This document shows positions 35,743 to 44,321 of a stretch of 64,000 nucleotides of DNA, piece after piece. A program made the translations under genes and the position numbers. Source of the DNA: JAEZAA01 sp964514485 (GTDB lineage: Bacteria; Pseudomonadota; Gammaproteobacteria; Pseudomonadales; Oleiphilaceae); contig CAZEWG010000002.1 of assembly GCA_964514485.1 (NCBI GenBank), positions 1 through 64,000 of the forward strand. Reading direction: 5' to 3'. The notes beneath the pieces are model-generated. The model saw nothing but the letters and a program-made list of their open reading frames with translations. It searched no databases and was not told the DNA's origin. The first letter of the stretch is position 1, and each line of letters opens with the position of its first letter.

Positions 35743-35779
35743 AGTGGTTTTTATATTTGAATAAGCAATAAAAACCGCT
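35743..35779. repeat. AT-rich inverted repeat upstream of nlpD
   Basis: AGTGGTTTTTAT (35743-35754) pairs with ATAAAAACCGCT (35768-35779), giving 12 pairs including one wobble around a 13-base loop. It lies in an unusually AT-rich stretch (about 35700-35775) in the 217-base gap between the DUF368 gene and nlpD, ending 11 bases before the longer nlpD start. It could be an operator or, in RNA, a leader hairpin. Confidence 0.5.
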
Positions 35780-35790
35780 GGTGAAGGCCT

Positions 35791-36678
35791 ATGCTGGGGA
35801 CCCTGAAGCGGCTCTATTGTAACGGTTTGTATACGAGTGGTGGCATGGATATTGCCGCTGTCTTCGTACTCCTGTTGTTGGTCTTCGGGCTGGCAGGGTG
35901 CAATAGTGCCGCGATATATCAGGACAGTTCGTTCAACCCTCCGGTGACCTTTGGTTCCCATACCGTAAAAGAGGGCGAAACGCTTTACTCGATCGCTTGG
36001 CGATATGGCCGGGATTACAAGCAACTCGCTGCTATCAATAAGATTTCTCAGCCTTTTCGGATCTATCCTGGACAACGCATTAACCTGGAAGTTCCCCCCG
36101 GCTTTCGTTATGAATCGGCACCGGCGGTGGCAAAAGCCCCTTCCGCTCCGCCCAAGACGACTTCAACCCGTCCGTCCACTCCGGTTAAGAAATCCCCGCC
36201 GCCCGTTGCCCAGGCCCCTAAAGCCCCTCCGAAGCAGCAAAACACGACAGCCAGTTACAAAAAAACACAAAGTAACAGTGGCAGCAAAACGGCACAATCG
36301 TCTAACAAAGTGCAGTGGTTCTGGCCAGGAACTGGCCCGATAATTGAAACCTACTCTACGACCGGCCGAATCAATAAAGGCATCAATCTCGGTGGCTCAA
36401 TTGGCGATCCGGTTTACTCTGCGGCCAATGGCGAGGTGGTGTATGCGGGCAGTGGCCTGCTTGGGTATGGGTTGTTGATCATTATCAACCATAACGAGCA
36501 GTACCTGAGCGCCTATGCTCATAACCACCGAATCCTGGTCAAGGAGGGGGAGCAGGTCAAAGCAGGACAAAAAATTGCTGAGATCGGCTCCAGCGGAACC
36601 AACCGGCCGCAGTTGCATTTTGAGATTCGGAAAGATGGAAAGCCGGTGAATCCGTTGAATTACCTGCCCAAACGATAA
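35791..36678 (+). CDS. nlpD: LysM/M23 lipoprotein NlpD (amidase activator)
   Basis: NlpD is an outer-membrane lipoprotein that activates the amidase AmiC at the septum. The 295-residue protein has lipobox LAGC (lipid Cys about residue 37), a LysM domain (about 55-100, VKEGETLYSIAWRYG) and a Pro/Lys/Thr/Ser-rich linker (about 112-170). The C-terminal M23 domain is degenerate: NKGINLG stands where the metal HxxxD motif should be, as expected of NlpD/EnvC activators. The start at 35791 supplies the basic n-region (KR, R) that the internal ATG at 35845 lacks. The rpoS promoter is known to lie within nlpD in related species. Confidence 0.93.
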   Translation: MLGTLKRLYCNGLYTSGGMDIAAVFVLLLLVFGLAGCNSAAIYQDSSFNPPVTFGSHTVKEGETLYSIAWRYGRDYKQLAAINKISQPFRIYPGQRINLEVPPGFRYESAPAVAKAPSAPPKTTSTRPSTPVKKSPPPVAQAPKAPPKQQNTTASYKKTQSNSGSKTAQSSNKVQWFWPGTGPIIETYSTTGRINKGINLGGSIGDPVYSAANGEVVYAGSGLLGYGLLIIINHNEQYLSAYAHNHRILVKEGEQVKAGQKIAEIGSSGTNRPQLHFEIRKDGKPVNPLNYLPKR

Positions 36679-36716
36679 TAAAGAAAAGGGCAGGGACAAG
36701 AAAAATGGTGTACTCC

Positions 36717-36733
36717 TCCCGGAACTCCGGGGA
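36717..36733 (+). promoter_or_regulatory. Small hairpin in the rpoS leader
   Basis: TCCCGG and CCGGGGA pair around AACT with one bulged base, about 20 bases before the rpoS start and next to its purine-rich ribosome site. It could modulate rpoS translation, which is leader-controlled in other gammaproteobacteria. The stem is short. Confidence 0.3.
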
Positions 36734-36756
36734 ATCTAGAAGAGTAGGGCTAGTTT

Positions 36757-37758
36757 ATGTCAGCAGAAAGAGAAGCATTTTGTGACGACTTGGAGTTTGA
36801 GCAAGACGAGATCCTTTCCGAAGATAGTAACTTTGCGGATGTAGAGGACGACGACATCAGCAATGTCACAAGGATGGATTCTTCACGTAGTGGCCGCTTC
36901 GTATTGGGCGAGGGGCAAAGCTACCGTCAGCTGGATGCGACTCAAATCTATTTGAATGAAATTGGTTTTTCTCCCCTCCTGACCCCCGAAGAGGAAGTTT
37001 ATTACGCCCGTCTCGCTCGTAAAGGCGACGAGGCCGGCCGCAAGCGCATGATTGAGAGCAACCTGCGCTTGGTGGTCAAGATTGCACGCCGCTATATCAA
37101 CCGGGGGCTGACCCTGCTGGATCTGATCGAGGAAGGAAACCTGGGCTTGATCCGCGCGGTGGAAAAATTTGACCCGGAGCGGGGCTTCCGCTTTTCCACC
37201 TACGCCACCTGGTGGATTCGCCAGACCATTGAGCGGGCGATCATGAACCAGACCCGGACGATCCGCCTGCCGATCCACGTGGTCAAGGAGCTGAACGTAT
37301 ACTTGCGGGCGGCCCGTGAGCTGACCCAAAAGCTGGACCATGAACCCAGCCCGGAAGAAATCGCCGAATTGCTCGACAAGCCGGTTAAAGACGTGAAGCG
37401 CATGCTGAGCCTGAACGAGCGCGTCACCTCTATTGATGTCCCCATTGGCGGTGGTTCTGAAAAGAGCTTGCTCGACACCGTCGCGGATGAGGCGGTCAAC
37501 GATCCCTGTGAAATCCTGCAGGACAGCGATCTCAAGGGCAGTATCGACAACTGGTTGAACCAGTTGACCGATAAGCAGCAGGAAGTCATTGCCCGCCGCT
37601 TTGGCTTGCGGGGCTACCAAATGAGCACGCTGGAAGAAGTGGGCCAGGAAATTGGTCTGACCCGTGAGCGTGTGCGTCAGATCCAGGTAGAAGCGCTGAA
37701 ACGGATGCGTGAGATTCTGGAGAAGCACGGACTCTGTGGAGAAACCCTGTTCGGCTGA
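36757..37758 (+). CDS. rpoS: RNA polymerase sigma factor RpoS (sigma-38)
   Basis: RpoS directs stationary-phase and general stress transcription. The 333-residue protein has an acidic N-terminal extension (about residues 1-50), region 1.2 (DATQIYLNEIGFSPLLTPEEE) and region 2 (RMIESNLRLVVKIARRY...RFSTYATWWIRQTIERAI). Region 3 follows, then region 4 with the LEEVGQEIGLTRERVRQIQ helix-turn-helix. Linkage to nlpD and strong region 2/4 match separate it from RpoD and RpoH. A good terminator follows. Confidence 0.97.
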   Translation: MSAEREAFCDDLEFEQDEILSEDSNFADVEDDDISNVTRMDSSRSGRFVLGEGQSYRQLDATQIYLNEIGFSPLLTPEEEVYYARLARKGDEAGRKRMIESNLRLVVKIARRYINRGLTLLDLIEEGNLGLIRAVEKFDPERGFRFSTYATWWIRQTIERAIMNQTRTIRLPIHVVKELNVYLRAARELTQKLDHEPSPEEIAELLDKPVKDVKRMLSLNERVTSIDVPIGGGSEKSLLDTVADEAVNDPCEILQDSDLKGSIDNWLNQLTDKQQEVIARRFGLRGYQMSTLEEVGQEIGLTRERVRQIQVEALKRMREILEKHGLCGETLFG

Positions 37759-37779
37759 TGCTGCACGAGAGTTAACGGA

Positions 37780-37812
37780 ACGGGCTGCCCTAGGGTGGCC
37801 CGTTTTGCGTTT
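37780..37812 (+). terminator. Rho-independent terminator after rpoS
   Basis: ACGGGC (37780-37785) pairs with GCCCGT (37798-37803), with an inner CCC/GGG stem, and is followed by TTTTGCGTTTT. It ends the nlpD-rpoS unit. Confidence 0.85.
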
Positions 37813-37977
37813 TAGCGAGGCATCACATCCGTTCCGGGCGGGATTTCATCCTGAGTAAAACTGTGAGCTAGTTTGGAACGGCGGTTGAGAACTATGGTGT
37901 GTTATAACGGGACAGGTTCTTGTATTATCGTCCGCTCAGCTCTTCCAATAATAACTTTGCGATTAGGGATGCAGAGA

Positions 37978-38541
37978 ATGAAACTGCTCATTTCAGTACT
38001 GACACTAACATTTGCATTATTTTCGACAGCTCAGGCAAGGGAAATCGCTGATGTCGAAATTCCGGAGAACTTGAGTGCCGACTCCACCCAGCTGGTCTTG
38101 AATGGCGCGGGTGTGCGTACCAAGTGGTTTATGGATATCTACGTCAGCGCGCTTTATCTGGCGCAGCCTTCCACTGATGCCACGGCGATCATGTCTGCCG
38201 ACGAGCCCATGGCGGTTAAGCTGCACATGGTTTCCGGCCTGATCACCAGTGAAAAAATGAAGGACGCGGTGATGGAAGGCTTCCAAAACGCGACCGGTGG
38301 CAACCTGGCGCCGATTCAAAGCCACATCGACCAGTTTATCGCGGTGTTTGATGAAGAGATCAAACAAAACGATGTATTCGACCTGATTTACATTCCTGGT
38401 AAAGGTCTGGATATCTACAAAAACGGTAAGTTTGCCGAAACCGTTGATGGTGGCGTGGCGTTCAAAGAAGCAGTATTTGGTATCTGGCTGTCCAACAAGC
38501 CTGCCCAGGCTAATCTGAAGAAAGCCATGCTGGGCGGTTAA
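37978..38541 (+). CDS. Secreted chalcone-isomerase-like protein
   Basis: This 187-residue protein has a Sec signal peptide (KLLISVLTLTFALFSTAQA, cleavage about residue 20). A bacterial chalcone isomerase-like domain follows, marked by LVLNGAGVRTKWFMDIYVSALYL and the DLIYIPGKGLDIYKNGK segment. Plant chalcone isomerases act on flavonoids, but bacterial exported homologues have no established substrate; they probably bind a fatty-acid-like ligand. The frame opens at 37873, but ATG 37978 gives a clean signal peptide after AGGGATGCAGAGA. It is a monocistronic gene convergent with nth. Confidence 0.82.
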   Translation: MKLLISVLTLTFALFSTAQAREIADVEIPENLSADSTQLVLNGAGVRTKWFMDIYVSALYLAQPSTDATAIMSADEPMAVKLHMVSGLITSEKMKDAVMEGFQNATGGNLAPIQSHIDQFIAVFDEEIKQNDVFDLIYIPGKGLDIYKNGKFAETVDGGVAFKEAVFGIWLSNKPAQANLKKAMLGG

Positions 38542-38593
38542 GCCCCGGCTTCTCCTAGCAATTTCCCGTTTCTACAAATAGAGCTGCTTCTGC

Positions 38594-38616
38594 GCCCTCT
38601 CCCGGTGGGAGAGGGC
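38594..38616. repeat. Perfect palindrome between convergent genes
   Basis: GCCCTCTCCC (38594-38603) and GGGAGAGGGC (38607-38616) form a perfect 10-base stem with loop GGT. It resembles the CCCTCTCCC-type intergenic palindromes scattered through many proteobacterial genomes. There is no T-run on either side, so intrinsic termination is unlikely. Loosely similar CCCTC/AGGGAG sequence occurs at bases 8-22. Confidence 0.55.
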
Positions 38617-38670
38617 GGGAAGGAAGAAATGGGATTCCCTCCTTTAGCTTTCCACAAGCACGTTTAACCT

Positions 38671-39306
38671 TTAGATTTCAGTCTTGTTCTTGTATTCGCA
38701 GAGGTCGTAAATGAGGCAGGAGCCGCAGCGGGGTTTGCGGGCAATGCAGGTGTAACGGCCGTGCAGGATCAGCCAGTGGTGGGCATCCATCAAAAACTCT
38801 TTGGGAACCAGACGTAGCAGCCGTTGCTCCACTTCCAGCACGTTTTTACCGGGGGCAATGCCGGTGCGGTTGGAGACTCGGAAAATATGGGTGTCCACAG
38901 CCATGGCCGGCTGACGAAACGCGGTGTTCAGCACCACGTTCGCGGTTTTGCGTCCCACGCCTGGTAAGGATTCCAGCGCTTCGCGAGTATCCGGCACCTG
39001 GGAGTCGTACTGCTCGACCAGAATACGGCACGTCTTGATGACGTTTTCCGCCTTGGTGTTGAAGAAATTGATGGTGTTGATATAGGACTTGAGCTGCTCA
39101 ACGCCCAGCGCCAGGATGGCTTCCGGGGTGTTGGCAACCGGAAATAGCTTGGCGGTGGCCTTGTTGACGCCCACGTCCGTGGCCTGGGCCGACAGCATCA
39201 CGGCAATCAGCAGCTCAAAAGGAGAGCTGTAATTGAGCTCCGTGGTTGGATTCGGGTTCTCGTTTCTCAGACGACGGAAGATTTCCTGGCGTTTTTCTTT
39301 GTTCAT
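38671..39306 (-). CDS. nth: Endonuclease III Nth
   Basis: Nth is a DNA glycosylase/AP lyase for oxidised pyrimidines. The 211-residue protein has the helix-hairpin-helix LPGVGRKTANVVLN with the catalytic lysine (about residue 120), the following VDTHIFRV aspartate, and the C-terminal [4Fe-4S] loop C-x6-C-x2-C-x5-C (CIARKPRCGSCLIYDLC). Its start overlaps the rsxE stop by one base (TAATG), so it is the last gene of the rsxABCDGE-nth operon. Confidence 0.97.
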   Translation of the reverse strand: MNKEKRQEIFRRLRNENPNPTTELNYSSPFELLIAVMLSAQATDVGVNKATAKLFPVANTPEAILALGVEQLKSYINTINFFNTKAENVIKTCRILVEQYDSQVPDTREALESLPGVGRKTANVVLNTAFRQPAMAVDTHIFRVSNRTGIAPGKNVLEVEQRLLRLVPKEFLMDAHHWLILHGRYTCIARKPRCGSCLIYDLCEYKNKTEI

Positions 39307-40022
39307 TAGCTAATGGGTCCCGTGACTCGAACACGCCGGCTGCCTCGGGGCGCCGTTTCCGACTGGCGGCTGGCCTGAATCCGTTTGATCCGGGCGTCAA
39401 TGATGTTTTTCAGGGCGATGAGTAATCCTAAGCCAACGAAGGCGCCCGGGGGCAGCATGGCAAACAGGAAGTCCGGATAGTCTGTGAAGACCTGGATTTC
39501 CCAACTCTTGGCCATGGGGCCGAATATCAGGTCCATGTTGGCGAATAGGGTGCCCTGGCCGATCAGTTCCCGCATGCCGCCCAGCAGAACCAGAATAAGA
39601 GCAAAGCCCAGGCTCATCATGATGCCGTCCAGGGCGGAGTGAAACAGACCATTCTTGCTGGCAAAGGCATCGGCCCGTCCCAGCACCACGCAGTTGGTCA
39701 CAATCAGGGGAATGAAGATGCCCAGGACTTGGTAGAGCTCATAGGTGAAGGCCTGCATCAGCAACTCGATACAGGTCACCAACGAGGCAATCACCATCAC
39801 AAAAGCGGGAATGCGGATGGTATCCGGCACATAATGACGAACCAGGGACACCGCCAGGTTGGAGCCGGTCAGCACCAGCGCCGTGGCGATACCGAGTCCC
39901 AGGGCATTGGCGACCGTGGCACTAACCGCAAGCAGGGGGCACAGACCCAGCAGCTGTACCAGGCCGGGGTTGTTCTTCCAGAGCCCCTCATAGACGATCT
40001 CTCGAACACTTTTAGTGGCCAT
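39306..40022 (-). CDS. rsxE: Electron transport complex subunit RsxE (RnfE)
   Basis: RsxE/RnfE is an integral membrane subunit of the Rnf/Rsx complex, which couples ferredoxin-NAD redox chemistry to ion movement and in enterobacteria helps to reset SoxR. The 238-residue protein has six hydrophobic segments and the conserved NNPGLVQLLGLCPLLAVS start, with PLIVTNCVVLGRADAFA. The frame opens 25 codons earlier inside rsxG; ATG 40022 is the family start. It overlaps rsxG by 11 bases and nth by one. Confidence 0.95.
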   Translation of the reverse strand: MATKSVREIVYEGLWKNNPGLVQLLGLCPLLAVSATVANALGLGIATALVLTGSNLAVSLVRHYVPDTIRIPAFVMVIASLVTCIELLMQAFTYELYQVLGIFIPLIVTNCVVLGRADAFASKNGLFHSALDGIMMSLGFALILVLLGGMRELIGQGTLFANMDLIFGPMAKSWEIQVFTDYPDFLFAMLPPGAFVGLGLLIALKNIIDARIKRIQASRQSETAPRGSRRVRVTGPIS

Positions 40023-40668
40023 GAGCCGCGCTCTCCTGTTCCAGTGATGAGTTGGAAAACAGCATGTCCCGGTTTTCCGAGAAAAAGACCAGGGCATTCT
40101 TCACCGACTCCACCACCGCACGAGGGGTGATGGTGGCGCCGGCGAACTGATCAAACTCGCCGCCGTCTTTTTCTACTTTCCAGCCTTCCGGGGCCGGGTT
40201 TTCCAGGGATTTCTGATCGAACCCATAAATCCAGTTACTTTTACGGGCTTCGATTTTGTCGCCCAGCCCCGGAGTTTCCTTGTGGGAGACCACCCGAACA
40301 CCGGTGATCACGCCTTGATGGTCAATGCCCACCAGCGACCAGATTTCACCGCTGTACCCTTCAGAGCTGACGGTGGTGAGGATGATACCAATGGGTTGAT
40401 TGTCCCGCTTGGCGATAAAGGCTTCCGTCGGCGTTCGGGTACCCAGGAGCTTGCTGGGAGGAATCTGAATGCTATCAGCCAGCAGGTCGTTGTCATGACT
40501 GGAAGCCGGAAAAATCTCCAGCAGCGCCGCGGAGCGTGCCCGTTTCTCAGCTTCCGCGATCTTGTCTGCCGTGGAAACCTGAGTGACGGCAATCAGCCCG
40601 GCGGTCACTGTGGCGAACAATCCCAGCCCGATAGCATTATGGCGAATGGTCTGAAACAGACTGCTCAT
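40012..40668 (-). CDS. rsxG: Electron transport complex subunit RsxG (RnfG)
   Basis: RsxG is a bitopic subunit with a large periplasmic domain carrying covalently bound FMN. The 218-residue protein has one N-terminal membrane helix (about residues 10-30) and the flavinylation-type motif AGATIT (about 177-182), whose final threonine is the expected FMN attachment site. The long open frame upstream to 41085 overlaps rsxD and is a shadow. ATG 40668 overlaps the rsxD stop (ATGA). An ApbE flavin transferase would be needed but is not in the window. Confidence 0.94.
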   Translation of the reverse strand: MSSLFQTIRHNAIGLGLFATVTAGLIAVTQVSTADKIAEAEKRARSAALLEIFPASSHDNDLLADSIQIPPSKLLGTRTPTEAFIAKRDNQPIGIILTTVSSEGYSGEIWSLVGIDHQGVITGVRVVSHKETPGLGDKIEARKSNWIYGFDQKSLENPAPEGWKVEKDGGEFDQFAGATITPRAVVESVKNALVFFSENRDMLFSNSSLEQESAAHGH

Positions 40669-41720
40669 TTGCTGCCTCCTCCAATACCGCGTTTCGGTTT
40701 GGTATGGCCATAGGCGCGCGGCTGGGTGTAATAGTCGATAAAGGGCGCGGCGAAGTTCATTAACAGCACGGAGAAGGCGATGGCATCCGGATAGCCGCCG
40801 TAGCTGCGGATGACGTAGGTCAGCACCCCTATGCCGGCACCAAAGACCAGGCGGCCGGTATTGCTGGTGGCCGAGGTCACCGGATCGGTGGCAATAAAGA
40901 ACGCGCCCAGCATGGTGGCGCCACCCAGCAGATGCAGGGTCAGCGGGGTGCTGGAGTCTGGATCCCAGCCAAACACCAGGGCACAGGCGGCCAGGGCGCC
41001 CAGGACTCCGACCGGAGTATGCCAAGTAATGATCTTGCGATAGAGCAGGAACAGGCCACCCGCCAGATAGGCCAGGCTGACCCACTCCCAGCCGAGGGCG
41101 ACAAAGTCGCCAAAGATCGGATTGGCCTGGATCTCCGTGGCAATAGCCGCGCCCACCTCATGCTTATACACATCCAGTGGGGTGGCCATGGTATAGGCAT
41201 CGATGCCGCCGGCGATCTCACCGGTAAAGATATAGCGTAGGGTGTCGAAAAAGCCGGGTGGGCCATTTTCCAACAGTGCGGCGGGGGCTGCCCAGCGGGT
41301 GGTCATATAAACCGGGAAGGAAACCAGCAGTAACGCATAACCGACCATGGCCGGGTTAAAGGGGTTGAAGCCCATGCCCCCATAAAGGTGCTTGGCAATA
41401 ATAATGGCGGTGCCGACCCCCACCAGGGTGATCCACCAGGGAGCATACGGCGGCAGCGCCAACCCCAGCAATACACCGGTAACCAGGGCGCTGTAGTCCC
41501 GCAGGTAGAACAAGACCGGGCGACGGCGCAGCAGCAGGATGATGGCCTCGCAGACAACCGCTACAGTACAGGCCCAGACCACATTGATCAGGCTACCCCA
41601 GCCGAAAAACCAGGTCAGCGCACCCAGGCCCGGCAAGGTTGCGAGGGCCACCGTTTTCATCAGATTGCCGGTACGGTTGGGTCCGTGCAGGTGGGGAGAG
41701 GTAATGCGAAGAAATGCCAT
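40665..41720 (-). CDS. rsxD: Electron transport complex subunit RsxD (RnfD)
   Basis: RsxD is a polytopic membrane subunit that also carries covalent FMN. The 351-residue protein has about nine to ten hydrophobic segments, an N-terminal SPHLHGPNRTG segment, KHLYGGMGFNPFNPAMVGYALLL and a central ATPLD segment where the flavin threonine is expected. It starts 9 bases after the rsxC stop and overlaps rsxG by ATGA. Confidence 0.95.
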   Translation of the reverse strand: MAFLRITSPHLHGPNRTGNLMKTVALATLPGLGALTWFFGWGSLINVVWACTVAVVCEAIILLLRRRPVLFYLRDYSALVTGVLLGLALPPYAPWWITLVGVGTAIIIAKHLYGGMGFNPFNPAMVGYALLLVSFPVYMTTRWAAPAALLENGPPGFFDTLRYIFTGEIAGGIDAYTMATPLDVYKHEVGAAIATEIQANPIFGDFVALGWEWVSLAYLAGGLFLLYRKIITWHTPVGVLGALAACALVFGWDPDSSTPLTLHLLGGATMLGAFFIATDPVTSATSNTGRLVFGAGIGVLTYVIRSYGGYPDAIAFSVLLMNFAAPFIDYYTQPRAYGHTKPKRGIGGGSK

Positions 41721-41729
41721 ACGTTTTAC

Positions 41730-44321
41730 CTATGTACCGCTCGAGGTGGCCGCTATGCGTTGACGCGCCTCTTCCAGGGCCTGGCGGGCAGCATCGACAC
41801 GAACCTTGTTTTTTTCCACGGCACGAGTGAGTTTTTCGACGTTTTCAGGGGCGGCATCCGCCAAGGCCTGTTCCATTTTGTGCAGCTTGTCTTCCGCCTT
41901 GGCGAGCTGGGTTTCAAGCTCCTCGAGGCTGACGGAGGGAGCTTCTGGTGCTGAAACCTGTTGCTGGGCTTCGGCCAGGGCCTGACGGGCAGCCTCCACA
42001 CGGATCTTGTTTTTCTCTACGGCGCGTGTGAGCTTTTCAACATTTTCCGGGGCGGCATCCGCCAAGGCCTGCTCCATTTTGTGCAACTTGTCTTCCGCCT
42101 TGGCGAGCTGGACTTTAAGCTCCTCCTCGCTGGGTGCCGGGGCTTCGTTGCTTGAAGTTTGCTGTCGAGCATCAGCCAGGGCCTGACGGGCGGCATCCAC
42201 CCGAACCTGGTTTTTCTCCACGGCCCGGGTCAGTTTTTCCACGTTATCCGGATTGTTCTGGCGGGCATCATCCAGGGCCTGCTGCATCTTGGCCAGCTTG
42301 GCTTCGGCCTTCTGTAGCTGCTGCTCCAGCTCTTCCAGGGAGGCGGCCTGGGGCGCTGTCGCCGCTGATGTTTGCTGGGCACTGGCCAGTGCCTGTTCCG
42401 CTTCGGCCAATTTGGCTTGCGCGGCCTGGAGCGAGCTTTCCAATTTCTCGGCCCGCTCCGGATCCTCGGCGCGGGCGGCCTCAACAGCTTGCTGGATGGT
42501 CTCGACTTTATTGCGGGCCCGATTAACGGCCCGCTCTAGTTGGCCGATATCCTCGGCGCCGGCCGTAGCTGGCGGCGGTGTCGCTGCCGCGCCCCGGGCT
42601 TGTTCCAGGGCCTCTTGGGCCTGGCGTACCCGCTCTTCGTTTTTACGAACCGCATTCTCCAGCTTTTCGGCCTGCTCGGAATTGCCTGCCCGGGCTTCTG
42701 CCAGCATGTCCCGCATTTTTTCAAGCTTGGCTTGGGCTTTTTTCAGGTTGTCTTCCAGGGTGGCCAGATCCACAGCGGGAGTGGCCGCGGCCTGCTTCTT
42801 GGCGTTGGCCCGCTCCAGGGCGGCCTGAATCACGGCGGCCTTGTCCGGCGCGGCGCTGACCGCACTTTGCTTGGCGGCCTGCGCCTGGGCGGCGGCTTCG
42901 GCGCGCGCCTTGCGCTTGGCTTCCTTCTCGGCCAACTCCCGCTCCTGGCGCGCCTGGCGTTGTTCGAAGCGCTCCCGAGCCCGGTTGGCCTTCTCCTGTT
43001 CTTCCCGCTCCCGACGAACCTCGGCCTTGGCATGGCGGTAGTACTGCACCAACGGAATGTTGCTGGGGCAGACATAAGAGCAGGCGCCACACTCGATGCA
43101 GTCCATCAGGTTAAACTGCTCGGCCTTTTCCAGCTCGCCGGAGCGGGAAAACCAGTAAAGCTGCTGTGGCAGCAGCTCGGCCGGGCAGGCTTCGGCACAC
43201 AGGCCGCAGCGGATACAGGCCAGAGCGGGCGCCGGGGGCGGTAGTTCCTGGGGAGTCACTGCCATGATGCAGTTGCTGGTTTTGACAATGGGCAGTTCCA
43301 GGCTGGGCAAGGTAAAGCCCATCATGGGCCCGCCCATGATCAGACGATTGCTACGACTGGCCTGGAAGCCGCACTGATCCAGCAAGAATTCAACGGGGGT
43401 ACCCAGGAGCACCTCCAGGTTGCAGGGTTGAGAGACCGCTGCTCCGGTGATGGTGGTAATCCGGGAAATCAGGGGTTCGCCATGATAGACCGAGCGATAG
43501 ACCGCGACGGCGGTGCCCACGTTCTGGCATACCACGCCAATATCGGCAGGCAGGCCGCCACTGGGAACTTCCTGGCCGGTGAGAATCTTGATCAGCTGCT
43601 TCTCGCCACCGGATGGGTACTTGGTGGGAATCACCACCACTTCAATCGGGGTGCCCGTACAGGCCGCCTGGAGGGCCTGAATGGCTTCCGGCTTGTTATC
43701 CTCAATGCCAATCAGGCACTCCTTGGGGTTGAGCAGGCGGGCAATAATCTGCAGCCCCCGCACCACTTCCTCGGCCCGTTCCCGCATGAGCATGTCGTCG
43801 GCCGTAATATAGGGCTCGCACTCGGCTGCGTTGAGAATCAGGGTTTCAATGGGCTTGCTTTGGGCGCTGGCCAGCTTGATGGAGGTCGGAAAGCCGGCGC
43901 CGCCGAGCCCGACGATGCCGTGGGCCTGAATATGGGCCAATAGCTCTTCTGGAGTATTTTGTTCCGGATTCGCCAAGGGCTGGCGGTCAATCCACTGATC
44001 CTGGCCATCGGTTTCAATCACGATACAGGTATCGGTCAACCCGGATGGGTGGGGCACCGGATAGTCGCCGATATCAACAATCGTACCGGAGCTGGGCGCA
44101 TGAATCGGAGCGCAGAGCCGGTCTGCCGCCTCTGCAATCAGTTGCCCCTTGAGAACCTGATCGCCCACCGCAACCAGGGGCTTGGCGCCCGTGCCGATAT
44201 GCTGTTGCAAGGGCAGCACCAGCCGCTTGGGAATACCCGCGAAGCGGATCGGCTGGGTGGTGGATTGGGCCTTGTTTTCCGGGGGATGGATGCCGCCGTG
44301 GAAATCCCAGATCTTTCTCAT
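41730..44321 (-). CDS. rsxC: Electron transport complex subunit RsxC (RnfC) with expanded C-terminal coiled-coil repeats
   Basis: RsxC is the peripheral subunit that receives electrons from or to NADH/ferredoxin. The 863-residue protein has an N-terminal barrel-sandwich domain (GGIHPPENKAQS), a Rossmann-like NADH/FMN region with GLGGAGFPTSIK (about residue 135) and an SLBB region. Two [4Fe-4S] motifs follow, CIRCGLCAEACP (about 365) and CIECGACSYVCP (about 405). A charged helix leads to five repeats of about 67-70 residues (about 520-855), the last two almost identical. E. coli RsxC is about 740 residues, so this tail is expanded. It overlaps rsxB by ATGA. Confidence 0.95.
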   Translation of the reverse strand: MRKIWDFHGGIHPPENKAQSTTQPIRFAGIPKRLVLPLQQHIGTGAKPLVAVGDQVLKGQLIAEAADRLCAPIHAPSSGTIVDIGDYPVPHPSGLTDTCIVIETDGQDQWIDRQPLANPEQNTPEELLAHIQAHGIVGLGGAGFPTSIKLASAQSKPIETLILNAAECEPYITADDMLMRERAEEVVRGLQIIARLLNPKECLIGIEDNKPEAIQALQAACTGTPIEVVVIPTKYPSGGEKQLIKILTGQEVPSGGLPADIGVVCQNVGTAVAVYRSVYHGEPLISRITTITGAAVSQPCNLEVLLGTPVEFLLDQCGFQASRSNRLIMGGPMMGFTLPSLELPIVKTSNCIMAVTPQELPPPAPALACIRCGLCAEACPAELLPQQLYWFSRSGELEKAEQFNLMDCIECGACSYVCPSNIPLVQYYRHAKAEVRREREEQEKANRARERFEQRQARQERELAEKEAKRKARAEAAAQAQAAKQSAVSAAPDKAAVIQAALERANAKKQAAATPAVDLATLEDNLKKAQAKLEKMRDMLAEARAGNSEQAEKLENAVRKNEERVRQAQEALEQARGAAATPPPATAGAEDIGQLERAVNRARNKVETIQQAVEAARAEDPERAEKLESSLQAAQAKLAEAEQALASAQQTSAATAPQAASLEELEQQLQKAEAKLAKMQQALDDARQNNPDNVEKLTRAVEKNQVRVDAARQALADARQQTSSNEAPAPSEEELKVQLAKAEDKLHKMEQALADAAPENVEKLTRAVEKNKIRVEAARQALAEAQQQVSAPEAPSVSLEELETQLAKAEDKLHKMEQALADAAPENVEKLTRAVEKNKVRVDAARQALEEARQRIAATSSGT
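41760..42345 (-). repeat. In-gene tandem repeats of about 201 bases in rsxC
   Basis: Three adjacent units encode the LxxAExKLxKMxQAL...VEKLTRAVEKN coiled-coil module. The two most distal units are offset by exactly 201 bases (41848 against 42049) and share a stretch of about 60 bases with only about two differences. The third is more diverged and about one codon longer. Such similarity suggests recent duplication and makes unit number prone to change. Confidence 0.8.

Noticed and set aside
40669..41085. 139-residue N-terminal extension of RsxG
   Set aside because: It overlaps rsxD in another frame, and the proper start makes an ATGA junction with the rsxD stop.
41760..42345. CRISPR-like or satellite array
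   Set aside because: The repeats are in frame within rsxC and encode coiled-coil units, with no short direct repeats separated by unique spacers.
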